From positions 248,001 through 312,000 of the forward strand of contig LNKV01000034.1 of assembly GCA_001465935.1 (NCBI GenBank): DNA of 64,000 bases. The letters run 5' to 3'. Position numbers and translations under genes: made by a program. The stretch's first letter is position 1, and every line of letters begins with the position of its first letter. Shown here one piece after another: positions 33,931 to 45,487 of the stretch. Origin of the DNA: Clarireedia homoeocarpa. Taxonomy: Eukaryota; Ascomycota; Leotiomycetes; Helotiales; Rutstroemiaceae. Under the pieces are notes generated by a model that had not been told where the DNA came from, searched no databases, and saw only the letters and a program-made list of their open reading frames with translations.

Positions 33931-35439
33931 ATGGATACATACTACGGCATCGTACGTACTCCTGCGGATGCGATTAAATTGTTCGAAGCTTGCCGATTAG
34001 GTTTACTACCTCGAGTACAAAGAAGGCTATCGGAGAAGGAGAGACAATCGATCAAGTCGGGATCAGTGTTTGTTTGGGATGAACGAGAAGCTGGCATGCG
34101 AAGATGGACGGATGGTAAATCATGGAGCGCAAGCAGAGTATCCGGAAGCTTCTTGACATATCGAGAGATGGAGGGCAAGAGAGGAGGAGGCCAATTCGTA
34201 CCGCCGCCAGTTTCGAGGATGGCAGGAAAGACACCTGATAGCGGGAAAGGAAGCGATGATGATCAGGATATGGATGGGGATGGACCTGATGGATACCGTT
34301 ACAAACCGGACGGGTTGATGAAGCAATCTTTCAGCATTACTACCTCAACTGGACAGCACCTTCATCTCATCAGTTACTTCTCACGCCCGCACCCAAATGC
34401 TCCAGAGCTGATGCAGCCTACGAATGATCCTCAACTTCGAGGCATTGTTCCTGTCAAGGGCATGTACCCCGAATCGACGGTTCATGAAGCTCAAGGACCG
34501 GCCGTCACGAGAGCCCCTATGAACCAAAGCCCATACATGCATCCATCGCAAAGAGTGCCTTATGGTTACTCTGTACCACAAGGAGGATATGCATGGCCAC
34601 CATCTCCTGTTTCAACCCCACCATACCAACACCACCCACACATATTCTCATCACATCTCCCGCCGCCACCAGGATCGATGCATGTATCCCCATATCAAAG
34701 CCAACCAGGACCTGCTCAACATCAATCACCATATCCGCAACCCCAATACAGCCCTCGTAATCGAAATATGCATATACCAACAACCATGGCACAAGGACCA
34801 CCATCTATTTACGATCGACCGCCCCCACCACCTTCGAACTCTTCATTGCCTCCCCCACCCCCTCACATGATGAACGGCGGCCCCCAACAAGCCCATCCAC
34901 CATATCAGAGCAATCCTAGCCCTCGGTTAGAGCAGGCACGGGTTGTGGCGGAGCAACAAGCACAAATGGCACAACGAGCCTTGCAAAATAATTTGATTGA
35001 TCCTCGCATTACCGGACAATTACCCCCAGTCCCACCGGTTGCTCCTGTTAATGGCACACAAACAAATGGGGTACCAAGAACTGCCACACCTCCACGACAA
35101 ACATCCGCCTCCCCCCACCACACCCCTAAGAGCAATCAACAGCCCACATCTCCAGCAAAGGATCAAGGATCACCAACTACGAATGGCAACGGCCCTGCAA
35201 CGTCACAAGCTCAAACAATCCCAAGCATATCAAGTCTTGTTCATGCATCTGATTCTGTATCAGTCATGGCGGATAACAAGAGCAATAGTAGCAATAACAG
35301 CCGAGCTGGTAGCAGTAGTCCTAAGGAAAAGAGAGCAGATGACGATCAAAAGGCTACGGATATTCCACACGAGAAGCTCAATATCGGAGGGGAAGATCAA
35401 AGAGCAATCAGGGTTTTAGATCGCAAGTTCATGATCTAG
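33931..35439 (+). CDS. WOR1: WOPR-family (Gti1/Wor1/Ryp1/Sge1 class) transcriptional regulator
   Basis: A single exon of 502 aa from ATG 33931 to TAG 35439. The N-terminus (YYGIVRTPADAIKLFEACRL, SVFVWDEREAGMRRWTDGK, SFLTYREMEGKRGGG) is the WOPRa box. KPDGLMKQSFSITTSTGQHL and LISYFSRPH (about residues 128-155) form the WOPRb box. Together they make the DNA-binding domain. The remainder is Pro/Gln/Ser-rich and disordered, as usual for activator tails. The sequence fits the Gti1/Wor1 clade rather than Pac2. Members control morphological switching, conidiation and host infection (Wor1 in Candida, Ryp1 in Histoplasma, Sge1 in Fusarium, Reg1 in Botrytis). It stands alone between two large gene-free regions, which suggests heavy regulatory input. 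Confidence 0.95.
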   Translation: MDTYYGIVRTPADAIKLFEACRLGLLPRVQRRLSEKERQSIKSGSVFVWDEREAGMRRWTDGKSWSASRVSGSFLTYREMEGKRGGGQFVPPPVSRMAGKTPDSGKGSDDDQDMDGDGPDGYRYKPDGLMKQSFSITTSTGQHLHLISYFSRPHPNAPELMQPTNDPQLRGIVPVKGMYPESTVHEAQGPAVTRAPMNQSPYMHPSQRVPYGYSVPQGGYAWPPSPVSTPPYQHHPHIFSSHLPPPPGSMHVSPYQSQPGPAQHQSPYPQPQYSPRNRNMHIPTTMAQGPPSIYDRPPPPPSNSSLPPPPPHMMNGGPQQAHPPYQSNPSPRLEQARVVAEQQAQMAQRALQNNLIDPRITGQLPPVPPVAPVNGTQTNGVPRTATPPRQTSASPHHTPKSNQQPTSPAKDQGSPTTNGNGPATSQAQTIPSISSLVHASDSVSVMADNKSNSSNNSRAGSSSPKEKRADDDQKATDIPHEKLNIGGEDQRAIRVLDRKFMI

Positions 35440-38400
35440 AGGGGGCAAGGCTCCATGATGGAAAGGAAAATGCGAGAACGGTGGCTCTTTTTTGATTTTA
35501 CTGTTCGTCTACTTGATCAGTATGGGGTTCTGGCGTGCAAAAAAATAATCATGGAATTGTGGGATGGTATGGGATGGAACGGTTGGGATGGTACAGCGCA
35601 AATGGAGTTCAGGTGTGGACAACAGGGAAATGGAGTTGTTTTTGAATGCGTATTTGGCATCAATCAAACGTGTCTGGATGTGATGGATGGAATTTTTGTT
35701 TGCCTTTGCTACATGGCTGCACTTGGCTTTTTTGTTTCGATAAATGATATCCCATACTTTCGTTTTCCCTTTTCTTTTGTTTTCAATGGCGGAATATTAC
35801 GGTATTGGGATGATGGAGGAGGAGCAATTAAAAGAGAGAGGAGAGCGAAATAAGAGGTAAAGCAACAAGAGAAACAAGGAAACATTGTATTCGTTGTATA
35901 TATGTCATTTTATGTATAAACAAATATTGAGGAATTGCGAGTATCTTTTTTTACATGACTTGAAAGTGAATAAATTCAGGAGAGGAGTGTGAGAAGGAAT
36001 GTTTGGTGGGTTGGCAGATACCTGATTGCTTTAGTGAGTCGTCTGGTCTACATCTTGATTGCAGGGGAAGGGAAGGGAGTATAGACGGATGGGAGACTTG
36101 GTGCGGGGAGGAGAAGTAGGGAATGAAGGAGATGATTGGGAAAAGTATGGCAGATTGGTGGATTGAATGGATAGAGAAGTAGATGGGTGGGTAGGTGGAG
36201 AAGCGTACGGAGTTTAGGGGTTGGGGGAGGGGGGGGGGGGTGATAATCGTAATTTTCTATTTCTGTTGATATTCACTTCGGTGACCCAGTCAACTATTCA
36301 TTTATTCGTTCGCTCATAGAGTGTTGTGAAATTGTGTAATCGTCGGAATAGAGATGCATACTTCTGAGAAGAATGTAGATATAGACACGGATGCAGCCAG
36401 GAAGGAGGAAAGGGGATTGGTTCCCGAGGGTTTGTTTAGCTTGAGAAGGGTGCGTTGCTTTTGTGTGTATTTGGAATTATGTGGGAATGTATGCATGTAA
36501 GGGGTTATAGGTAGGTATTTGGGTGGGTAGGTGTTGTAGCGATGTGGATTGATGCAACCCATTCAAGAGCAAGCGTGTCAAATCTAGAGAAACTTGGAAT
36601 ATAAGGGTGTATAGGTAATGAGCATGATATCTATTTAAAGAACATACGTGGGATGGGGTTGAGGCTTACTGGTGGATAATAGACTGATATCAGGTCAGGG
36701 GAGGAGAGTCTTGGTTGCTGGAATGATGGGTGCAAGGTTTTTGCTCATCACATATATGCATACAGATACATCCGCTGTCGGCATACCACGGTGATAGCAA
36801 GGAACGAAAAGACATGAAACGAGACGGGATGAGGCAAGGGCGGAGGATCAGTAAGTGACAGAGACGAAGAAGAAAGGGGTAGTAAGAGGCGCCGGCTAGA
36901 TACGCGCGTCGGGCGGTTCGCTTGTGTCTGTCTGCTTGACGTCGTGATACGTCGTGGACATCAGCGTGGGGGAATGCAGAATGAAGAGGGGAAATGGCAT
37001 CTACATCGTACGATTTCTTCGACGAGTAGAGCGTGTGCATCCACACCTATGATATTAATGTGTATGCAATCATTTGTATCTTTACTGCTCCTGCACGACG
37101 GGCTGAGGAGGGCGAGGATGTAGTTGTGACTTCAACGATGAGAGAGTACAAGATCGATTCGCTGGGGAAATGGGCATATGGCATGGCACATCTCGACTTC
37201 GACTGTGCCTCTCTGTGCCTGTGGATAAATGTGATGTAATGTTTGTAATGAGAGTGGTAAGAGATAAGGTATGATCAGAGCAAATGGCTTGCTTCTCTTG
37301 GTACCGATAGAATCGTGTTTACAGTAAAGATCATCACCAAAAGTTATATCACCTTCCCCAGATAGACAATTCTGAACAAGATGGGCTGTATGGTATGCGT
37401 AGCTGGGCTTGGGCATGCGGCGAAGGGTCTGCATCGTTGGTTGCTTGTGGGGATATTTTAACATACATGTGTGATGCATACTTTCTTGAAGTGAGGTCGC
37501 AATGCATGGCACAGACAGAATAGTAGATTGATGGCATAGGAAATGCGGGAGGAAAGCAGCGCAGAGAAGTAATACAGCAAGACTCTCACTGCGAGAAGGT
37601 TAATCAGTCATCATATCGACATAGAGCTACATCTTTGTCCGTCTGCAGCCGGCAAGACGGCACAAAAGATTCCTCCCAAATCAATCCATGAATAAGCATT
37701 TGCGCAGCGGACTAGATCGGTCATAGTCAATCCGAGCCGTGTTCTTCGTGGTGATGGCGTATGGTTGGTTGAAGAAATACGATATGTATGTATGTGGCGC
37801 GTTTAAATTTATGGTTCTGGGATTGGTGAAGAAAAAGACCTCGAAGGCGAGCAGAAAGCCTTGATTTTCTGCATCTTCCGACGACCATCTTTAGGTTGCA
37901 GTGAAAAGAGTGGCGGAGGTTGTTGGTGTAAGCAACGAAGAGAAGATAAGACGAGAACAAGGAATTGGTGGAGAAGAAAGAATCTGAGAGAATAAAAAAG
38001 TAGGGGGTGGTGGGCCATGGTTGTGCCGATTTTTCGGAATATCCACGGGCCATTGATTTTGTATTGCATACAGTACGAGTGATGGCTGCCTTGTGACGGA
38101 CTTTTGGAACGAACCTACCAATTGGAATCGCCCTGCAATCAAGACTTGCGAAGCACAAGGTTGATTTTGGGAGTACGCACATGGGATGAGAAGCGCATTG
38201 GTCCGCAGTGAAGAAATTTTCAACGTCGAAACAAGCTTAAGCATGCGGGAATGCGGCGCTTAATTTTACCACGATGATGCGCGGCGTATTTATCTTTTGA
38301 ATGGTTGATGACACATCTTTCGGAGCTCATTGCCAAAAAGAGTTGTCCCTTGTCCTCGGTGAGTGATTTGAATTGCTCAATGAGTGACAAGCGGGCGCTT

Positions 38401-39598
38401 GTCCGAGGCTGACGACGCCAAGTTGCTTTAAGCCCGTGAGTTTGCAGCCATGGCCCGCTCGTACATTGCAGTATTGATACAGCGTTGGGAGATCTTTATG
38501 AATCCATGCTTCTACCTATGGGAAGTTCCCCGGTAGATTCGGATGCCTCCGGCATTGAGAATAGCTGGTTCTCGATTTTTTCGCATACAGGAATTGGAAT
38601 TGCATCCTAGGACCGGTGTTAAGACTTGTGTTGGGACCATGTTGGTGATTCGTACTCGACTGTGGTGGACGGTAGTCTTTCATGGCATGTATTGAGACTT
38701 GTACGTTATCAACAACAGCTGAAATGTACATAATACATGATGTAACATAGGGAACCAAACATCTCCACACCATCCTGGTTTCCAGAGTGAAAAAAACAAA
38801 GACAGCGTGCCACTAGAAGATGATCAGATGTAAAAGAAACAAAATTAAAAATGAAAATATAGAAACAAAAATAGAAAATGGAATAAAATAAAAATGTAAT
38901 GATGAATATTCATTAAAACGCCCCGTTCCAACTTCTACGGCCATTACGAGATGAAAGACTTCCCCCATCCACTGAATGGGTTATCCCGATGTACGGGCTC
39001 GAATTTACGCATTGGTCCGTTAAAGAATATAAAATTAAACATGAAACAGAATCCGCCATTATCTCGTATCAGCAAGTGAATCTCCACCTAGTTGTCAACT
39101 AAGAACTTTATGTTATTTTTAATGTTAAGACAATGCTATTCGTGCCTTCCCCATTGCCACTCGCATATCGCAACCTGGGGGCTAGGGGTATGCATGATGC
39201 GGCTGAAGATAACATCTGGAGTTCGTATATGCGTGGGAGGGTTGCACTTGGAGTTAGAGTAGATGGTGGAAAATCGTAACGAGGCAATGCATGGGAATAT
39301 AAGATTTCGCTGCGGAATAGAATAACAGCGATCATGCGCATGCGGATTGTTGCTTGTAGAGCCTGATGGCGAGAAATGTAATAAGACGTGCTGTGGCAAT
39401 GGCTATTTCTCTGTGGGGTCGGTTAAAGAACTGTCATGGTTGCAACGTTGCTGATACTGCTCCTTGTCGGATTCATTGAATCGTGTTACTATTCTTACAG
39501 AAGTTGTCTGTGAGTTGGCCCGACGGAGCTTTACCTCGCACAAGGCTTTGTCGTAGCTTGATTGTCTTTCTCCAAACCATTTCAAGCTCCCGACAAGC
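35440..39598. other. Gene-free region downstream of the WOPR gene
   Basis: These 4.2 kb show no supported coding gene. The first ~500 bp is T-rich and probably holds the 3' UTR (ATTGTATTC...TATGTATAAACAAAT near 35884-35925). An open frame at 35455-35853 starts just past the stop and has biased composition. A G-rich tract lies at 36217-36240. Overlapping minus-strand frames at 36690-38244 show no family features. Long noncoding RNA cannot be excluded. Confidence 0.5.
36217..36240 (+). repeat. G-rich tract with 12-nt G run (possible G-quadruplex)
   Basis: GGGG, GGGGG and a run of 12 G lie within 24 bp, about 780 bp past the WOPR stop codon. Confidence 0.8.
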
Positions 39599-41219
39599 CT
39601 AACAATCACATCTCCCAAACCATCTAGGAAATGTGACAACCTCCCTGATATTTGGCACACCTGTGAGATACCCTAAGAGTCTGTCGAATCCTAGGCCGAA
39701 TCCTCCATGAGGCACGCTTCCCCATCGACGCAGATCAACATACCATTTTAGAGGTCCAAAGTCTTCATCCCCTGCATCGCTTCGGACCATGCCATTTTTG
39801 CGCATTGTGGAGGTGAGCTCTGGCAATCTGTACTCACGCATAGATCCACCAACTATTTCGCATGTTTCCGGAACTATGAGATCGAAACACTCTACTGTTC
39901 TTGAGTCTGAAGGCGAAGGAAGCATGTAGAATGGCTTGATGGATTTTGGATATGAAGTCACGAAGACGGGTGATCCTTTCCCAATTGTATTTGCGATGTA
40001 GCGTTCGTGTTCGGCTTGCAAACCTGAGCCCCATATGGGTGAATGTTCAAAGGAATGTGAGCTTTTTTGCAGGATCTCAATGGCATCTGTGTAAGTAATT
40101 CGCGGCCAATGACCGTTCATTATGCCTTGCCATCTTTGCTGCAAGTCTTCCGTCCTTTTGAGACTTTCTTCCTCTGTTTCCCCACTCCGCTTTCCTTCAA
40201 GTATCTCTCGCCCTACCTGACATTGGTAGAGACCTTTTACCATAACCCTAATCATGTCTTCGACAAGATCCATAATATGGTCCATTTTTTCCGCAAACGC
40301 AACTTCTGCTTCCAGCATGTAGAATTCACTTAAATGCCTTGCGGTGTCGCTCTTTTCTGCTCGAAACGTTGGTGAAAGTGTCCATACTTGTCCAACAGAC
40401 TGAGCTAATGCCTCAAGATGTAATTGGCTTGACACTGTCAAGTATTTCGGTGACCTGAAAAAGGATTCGTCATCTCCATCCGTGGCCAGGCCTTTCTGCG
40501 AAGTCCCCACTTCGAAGACTTCCCCCGCGCCCTCACAATCCGATGATGTAATTATGGGTGGATGTGTTTGGATGAACTCTCGTTCGGCAAAGAACTTTGT
40601 AATCTGCGCTATGCATTGCGACCGAAATCGAAGTAAAGCGGAATTGAATGGTGTTCGTGTTCGTAAATGAGGAATTGTGCGCAAGTATTCAGGTGAATGA
40701 TACTTTTTCTGCAACGGGAACGTCTGCCACTTTAGGTCAGAATTTGTCCTACAGTTTGCAGACGTCGGAAACCTTACATACGGCGGGATCTGCATTACCT
40801 ATGACATCTACTCCAACCACATGTAATTCATGACTTTGCGCTGTTGGGTTCGGGGAAGGCTTCCATGATCCGGTAAGTCGTACGGCTGTACCAGTGGAGA
40901 GACTACCGTACAATTAGGGATGGGTGACAGAAGTGCTGGCGTAGCAAGCAGACCTTTGAGCTTGCTCTGGAGTAAGCAGAGCTTGTAATGGTTGGAGACT
41001 CGAACCGTCTCCAATTGAAGCAAAGGACCTTGTCTTTTGATTTCTAATGGATCGAACGAAGCCGTTGACAGTAATGTCATCTGGATTCGTCGGAGGACGC
41101 TCGAGTAAACTGGCAATGGAGGGAGGAGTGAACGCTTGCAATTGGCTATAAATACGGAAAGTCCTCGTCTGAACTAGGGTTTGCCTGACACATTTTGATA
41201 GGTATTGAGGTCGGACCAT
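39599..41219 (-). CDS. SLM5: Mitochondrial asparaginyl-tRNA synthetase
   Basis: The model is complement(join(39599..40729, 40782..40902, 40954..41219)), 505 aa, with introns of 51 and 52 nt (GTCTGC and GTATGT donors). It charges tRNA-Asn in mitochondria. An Arg-rich N-terminus without acids (MVRPQYLSKCVRQTLVQTRT) fits a targeting presequence. An OB-fold anticodon domain follows (ITVNGFVRSIRNQKTRSFA, STGTAVRLTGSW). The class II core has FPLQKKYHSPEYLR, motif 2 (FRAEKSDTARHLSEFYMLE) and motif 3 (HGGFGLGFDRLLGYLTG). The open frame extends upstream only to a GTG, so the ATG at 41219 is chosen. Choice of Asn over Asp is by overall similarity. Confidence 0.93.
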
Positions 41220-42536
41220 TCTTCTAAGTAACAAGGCGTATATAGAATACGCAGATCGACGAAGGATATTCCAGTTTGACACCGCACCTCCAAGTACTGT
41301 TCGTCGTGTTTGGTGAAGATATTCTCAATCCCCAAGTAATGGATTGTGCACGAGCTAGCCCTGTCCGGGTAATTATATCGCCGAACCGAAGGTTTTTCCG
41401 TGGATCGAGCCGAGCCGTAGTTCTAGACTAGTCTGAATTCTTGGTCCAAGCAGATCTATTAATTTGTAGCAATCATCACCTCGTCCCTGCGACACAGCTT
41501 ACTACCCTCTGCGACCAAAGCAGTTGAAAGACGGACCAGCAGTCATCTAGCTGGTGCCTACGATCCCATATTAGGGAAAGGGCTCAGTGGTCGGCGATGC
41601 TTTCTCAAGCATATATCACATCTATGATTGCACATTCCTTACTTACGTCAGAGCCTCAAGCTCAAGCACTCATCCCTTTCCTCGGTCGGCCGGTGGGCCA
41701 TGAGCATAAAATTCAACGGGTTACCATGACACAGGCCCACCAAACTGTCATTGGGAATGCAACGACTTTGGAACGTTCTACGATAGTATATAGAGGAGCT
41801 CTTTACCGTCATCAGTAATATTATGTCAAGAATATGCACAGGCCATCCACGATAGTTTCGCGGAAAATAGGTTCAACGCTTTGTCCTCCCGTTTATCAAC
41901 GGGAAAGTTATCCTTGCTGGATCTTATCGAATTGAGAAAGTGATACATCTCTTCTCGCGAATCTGATGTCCCACAGAAGAGTTCGATGAGCAGATCTTAC
42001 GGAACTCGACTCCGGTAGCATGCAGGAGGCTTATTGCCATTTTGGTAGGTAACATATTCTCTGTTGGGAGAATGAGTGGATGCTTCTTCTCCGGATTACA
42101 GTCCAGTCGGATCTACTTGCGTTCTGGATCTTAAGATCACCAGAAATGGTCTACTGTATGTGGAACAAATTGGTATCGATGCCGATATGAACCATATCAC
42201 CGGTAGCCTATAGAGTTGAGTGTTCAGATCGAGTTCTGTACGTGGAATGTAGGTGAATCGAATGATTCGCTTTTGTTATTTTCATTTCTCTGATTGTTTT
42301 TACTTTTTGCATTTGCTTTTTCGGACACAAATCATCCAAATCAGCCCCCAAACTTCTATATTTACCTTTGCTTCCCCCCTCTGATCAGATCAGCTACACA
42401 CGTCTTCTCTAAACCCACAGGAACATAATCGATACTGTACAGTAAAGCTACTCGCTCGTTGTTCGTCATTCCTCGGATTTCAACCAAGTCTTCTTGAAAA
42501 GCCTCTCCATCCTTCCAAATATTTGAGTAACTCAGT
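41220..42536. other. Intergenic region
   Basis: No gene was recognised. It separates the asparaginyl-tRNA synthetase (minus) from the PARG-like gene (plus) and holds both promoters. Confidence 0.5.
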
Positions 42537-43651
42537 ATGCCACCGGCGAAGCTGAAGCCCTCTGAAATCGCTGCAGAGGCCAAGAAGTCATACATTCCTT
42601 ATATCAAGCATACGTTCACACAATGGCCGTTGACTTCTTACCTTTGCCACTCAGACTCTTTGAAAGACCAGCCTGTGCAGACACCAAGGCAATATACTTT
42701 TGGCAAGTTGACCTGCTATAATGGAAGGAGCTTGTGCTAATATATCGCAGCTTTCTTGGAGCGAGATGCAGTGGACTTGGCGTTGGAATGGGCACGCAGC
42801 GAACCTCGGCCAATACCAGTCATCATGCCGGCTCATGAGAAGCGTCCAGGCGGTGATTGGGAAGCTGGTACGTCTAAGGTTTCGCCAATTGATACATACG
42901 GATCTGACATGCTCAATCTAGGTGTCATGCAACCAGAGGAGTGCTTATGTAGACGCAGTACTTTATACGCGTCCCTTACAACCCCAGCATCGGATAACTT
43001 GACCCCAAACAACTACCCCATACCTGATCGAGCAGGCATATTCTCGGAAAATGTTGGTCAGTATGCTGTGAAGCCCAAACGTATTCTTCGCTAACATGTC
43101 CAGTGGTTTTCCGTTTTGGTCCAGAAAAGTATCAACCGTGGCCTGAGTACAAATGTAAGTTCATGAGAGCACTACTGCCTAACCCCTGTTAATCAAGTTC
43201 AGCTCTGCCTATAATCTCCGTCCCGACGGTCAAGCGCCCAAAACTTGACAGCTCAGGCAAAAAATACTCATTTAAAACAGAACGCGAACTAATGAAAGCC
43301 TCCATGAAAACCGCGTTGCGTATCGCAATCTTTTATCAATACGATAGAATCGTCATCGGGACATTCGGCCTAGGTCCGGGCTTCAAGAACCCACCGGAAG
43401 AAGTTGCAAATCTTTGGCGGGAACTTCTGGTCCACGACAACGAATTTAATGAACAGTTCTCGGCGGTCATCTTTGCTTTCGAGCCATCCGAAGGGCCATC
43501 CTCGTCTACGGGCTCGAGTGCCAATGCAGCGTCCTCTTCGAAAAGTCCCAGATCAAACGGGTCTAGCAGTAAACCTAGCTTTGCGCACGAGTTGGAGGTT
43601 TTCAGCCAAACTTTTAAGCCAGCAAATATTCACGGTGCGTTCAAGACATGA
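42537..43651 (+). CDS. Microbial-type PARG-like (TIGR02452/DUF2263 family) protein
   Basis: The model is join(42537..42702, 42751..42867, 42922..43056, 43104..43154, 43203..43651), 305 aa, four introns of 47-54 nt. The first intron uses a GC donor (GCAAGT) with a TGCTAAT branch and CGCAG acceptor; no GT donor gives the right phase. The family fold is a macrodomain, and some members remove poly(ADP-ribose). Visible family motifs: AVDLALEWARSE, PIPVIMPAHEKRPGGDWEAG, VMQPEECLCRRSTLY, NVVVFRFG, and ALRIAIFYQYDRIVIGTFGLG. The usual GGG..QEE active-site pattern reads PGGDW..QPEE, so hydrolase activity is uncertain. A Ser-rich insert (about residues 225-265) precedes the C-terminal helix. Confidence 0.85.
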
Positions 43652-45354
43652 GGTCATGCTTATTGTTTGGCTTGGCGTTCAGGGGTGGAAAAATATAGGG
43701 TCTTTTACATGGTGGCGTTCTGTTGCGTGATAGGATCTGCAGGAGAACAGTAGTTCATCACTTTATTTCTTTTTCTCATAGACTAGCTAGGCAAGGAAAA
43801 AAATTTCATGTAATGTTTTCATCTCGGATTCTCTTTTGAGAGATGTGGAAGTTCCGTGAACTATGTCGCCAGGACGAGGCCGATGCGTAATTATGCACAT
43901 TTCTTTTTCCGTTGAAAAGGATTTGATTTTTCAACGCACTAATTTCTACACCGCGCCCGTTCGAGTATGGATTCAATGATCTAATGTTTTAACTGCGGAG
44001 ACGGGGATTTTGCCGGTATGCAGTCTCTTCTTTTTCTGTCAAATATGTCTCTTGCCGTTGACAGCCTGTGTTACAGCTGCAGTCGCACAAAACGCCATAG
44101 ATAAATTTAGACTTACAAAGAAAGCCCTTGCGATGGAGTTGCGTGCATACAGTTTATCCCAATGATAATTGATCCTTCGAGAAATCTCGCTTTCATGTAC
44201 GAAGGATATATCTACCACCAGAGACAGCACTCAAAACGTCATGATAATGGAAACTTCTTACTCGGCACGACAACAATATGACTGAAGGGTATCTGACACA
44301 AAGGATATATGCGAGATTCCGTGCCCCCAAAATATTGCCATCCGGAGATCTTGTACGGCATGGTGTTATTATTCAGTGTTCCTGCCTCTCCTTGTCAAAG
44401 CACCGTTTGGGCCGTTCCATCGATCATGCATAATATCAACCCGTCAATTCCGTCTATATGTTTGACTTTCAGTTACACGGCAAGCAGCAGCCCCTCGGAT
44501 ACGGATGTTTATCGATAGAGTATGCCGGTATCTAGATCTTGCACGACGCAGAATGGTTCGATGCGCAAAGATTGTGCGATAGAAAAGTGCGAAAGTGTGG
44601 AAATTGAGAGCGGATGTGATATTCGACGTCACGATTTTTGATCTGAAGGCTTACATTCGAGTGACACGGTGGGACGATTTGGGTCATGTGAAGAACTAGA
44701 TTGGTCATATAAAGAGGAAAATATTGTTCTTGTGTTACCGTGGGTTGCTTGATGTGATTCATTCCTGGATAATGGTATCGAGCTTTTAACACTACTCATG
44801 CAAGGAAACAGATTAGAAGCTTGGCTTCGAGCTTCACAAGTAGCGCCGACAGTTGTCAATATTGCAAGACTGTGCATAAATCTCAAATTAGCCTTTTGAG
44901 TAGAAAAGGACATGCCACAATTTCTAGTCACAAAATCGAAGTTATGGTGTGATTTGGCGTATGTGGAATTCTAGCTCATATCTCTCCTTACATATTTCAA
45001 TCCTCTCAGGCATTTCTTCCGGTTCGGTGACTGTTCCCTGGCTCATATCTCTTCCTTACATATTTCAATCCTCAGTCAGGCATTCTTCCGGTTCGGTGAC
45101 TGTTCCTGGCTCCTACTTAGGGACAAATTGTCATCATATTAACAATCTTGTAGTGCTTGATACGAGCCACGGCCTACAATTCTGGCCTTTCTCTATGCTT
45201 CAGGAGTTCCAAGAGATATTTCTGGTCCACAATGGGATCGTAGACGACTTCCTTCCAAGAATACTTGCTTGTACCCTAGCCAAAGCCTTAATTCATAACC
45301 CATCCTATCTCTTCGAGCGCAGCGAGAATACTATTTAGAGCAAGGTTAACTAAC
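43652..45354. other. Intergenic region with a 67-bp direct repeat
   Basis: No gene was recognised. It contains two adjacent 67-bp repeat copies (44974-45108), listed separately. An open frame of 129 codons (44949-45338) crosses the repeat and is not credible. Confidence 0.5.
44974..45108 (+). repeat. Two tandem copies of a 67-bp unit
   Basis: Copies 44974-45040 and 45041-45108 both begin GCTCATATCTCT and end GGTTCGGTGACTGTTCC(C)TG. They differ by a few small indels. Confidence 0.95.
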
Positions 45355-45487
45355 AAATGACGCTCCGCTGGCTCTCCGAGGGCCACTGCCGTGGAGGCAG
45401 AATAGATAGATTCGTGGAAGAGTATATATAGAAGAAACAGTCTGCCTCCACGGCAATGGCCCTCGGAGAGCTAGCAGAGCGTCATTT
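45355..45487. repeat. Long inverted repeat (47-bp arms, 39-nt spacer), MITE-like hairpin
   Basis: Arms 45355-45401 and 45441-45487 are complementary at 44 of 47 positions; all three differences are transitions (C/T or G/A). The spacer is AT-rich with TATATATA. Partial similarity continues a few bases outward (GGTTAACTAA versus GGGTAAGTAA). It could be a foldback or MITE-type element, or a structured RNA. No transposase or clear target-site duplication was found. Confidence 0.9.

Noticed and set aside
35455..35853. 132-codon frame just after the WOPR stop
   Set aside because: Unusual composition, no family motif, and its position fits the 3' UTR.
37727..38244. Overlapping minus-strand frames of 86-151 codons
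   Set aside because: Three frames are open at once in a biased-composition stretch; none has family features.
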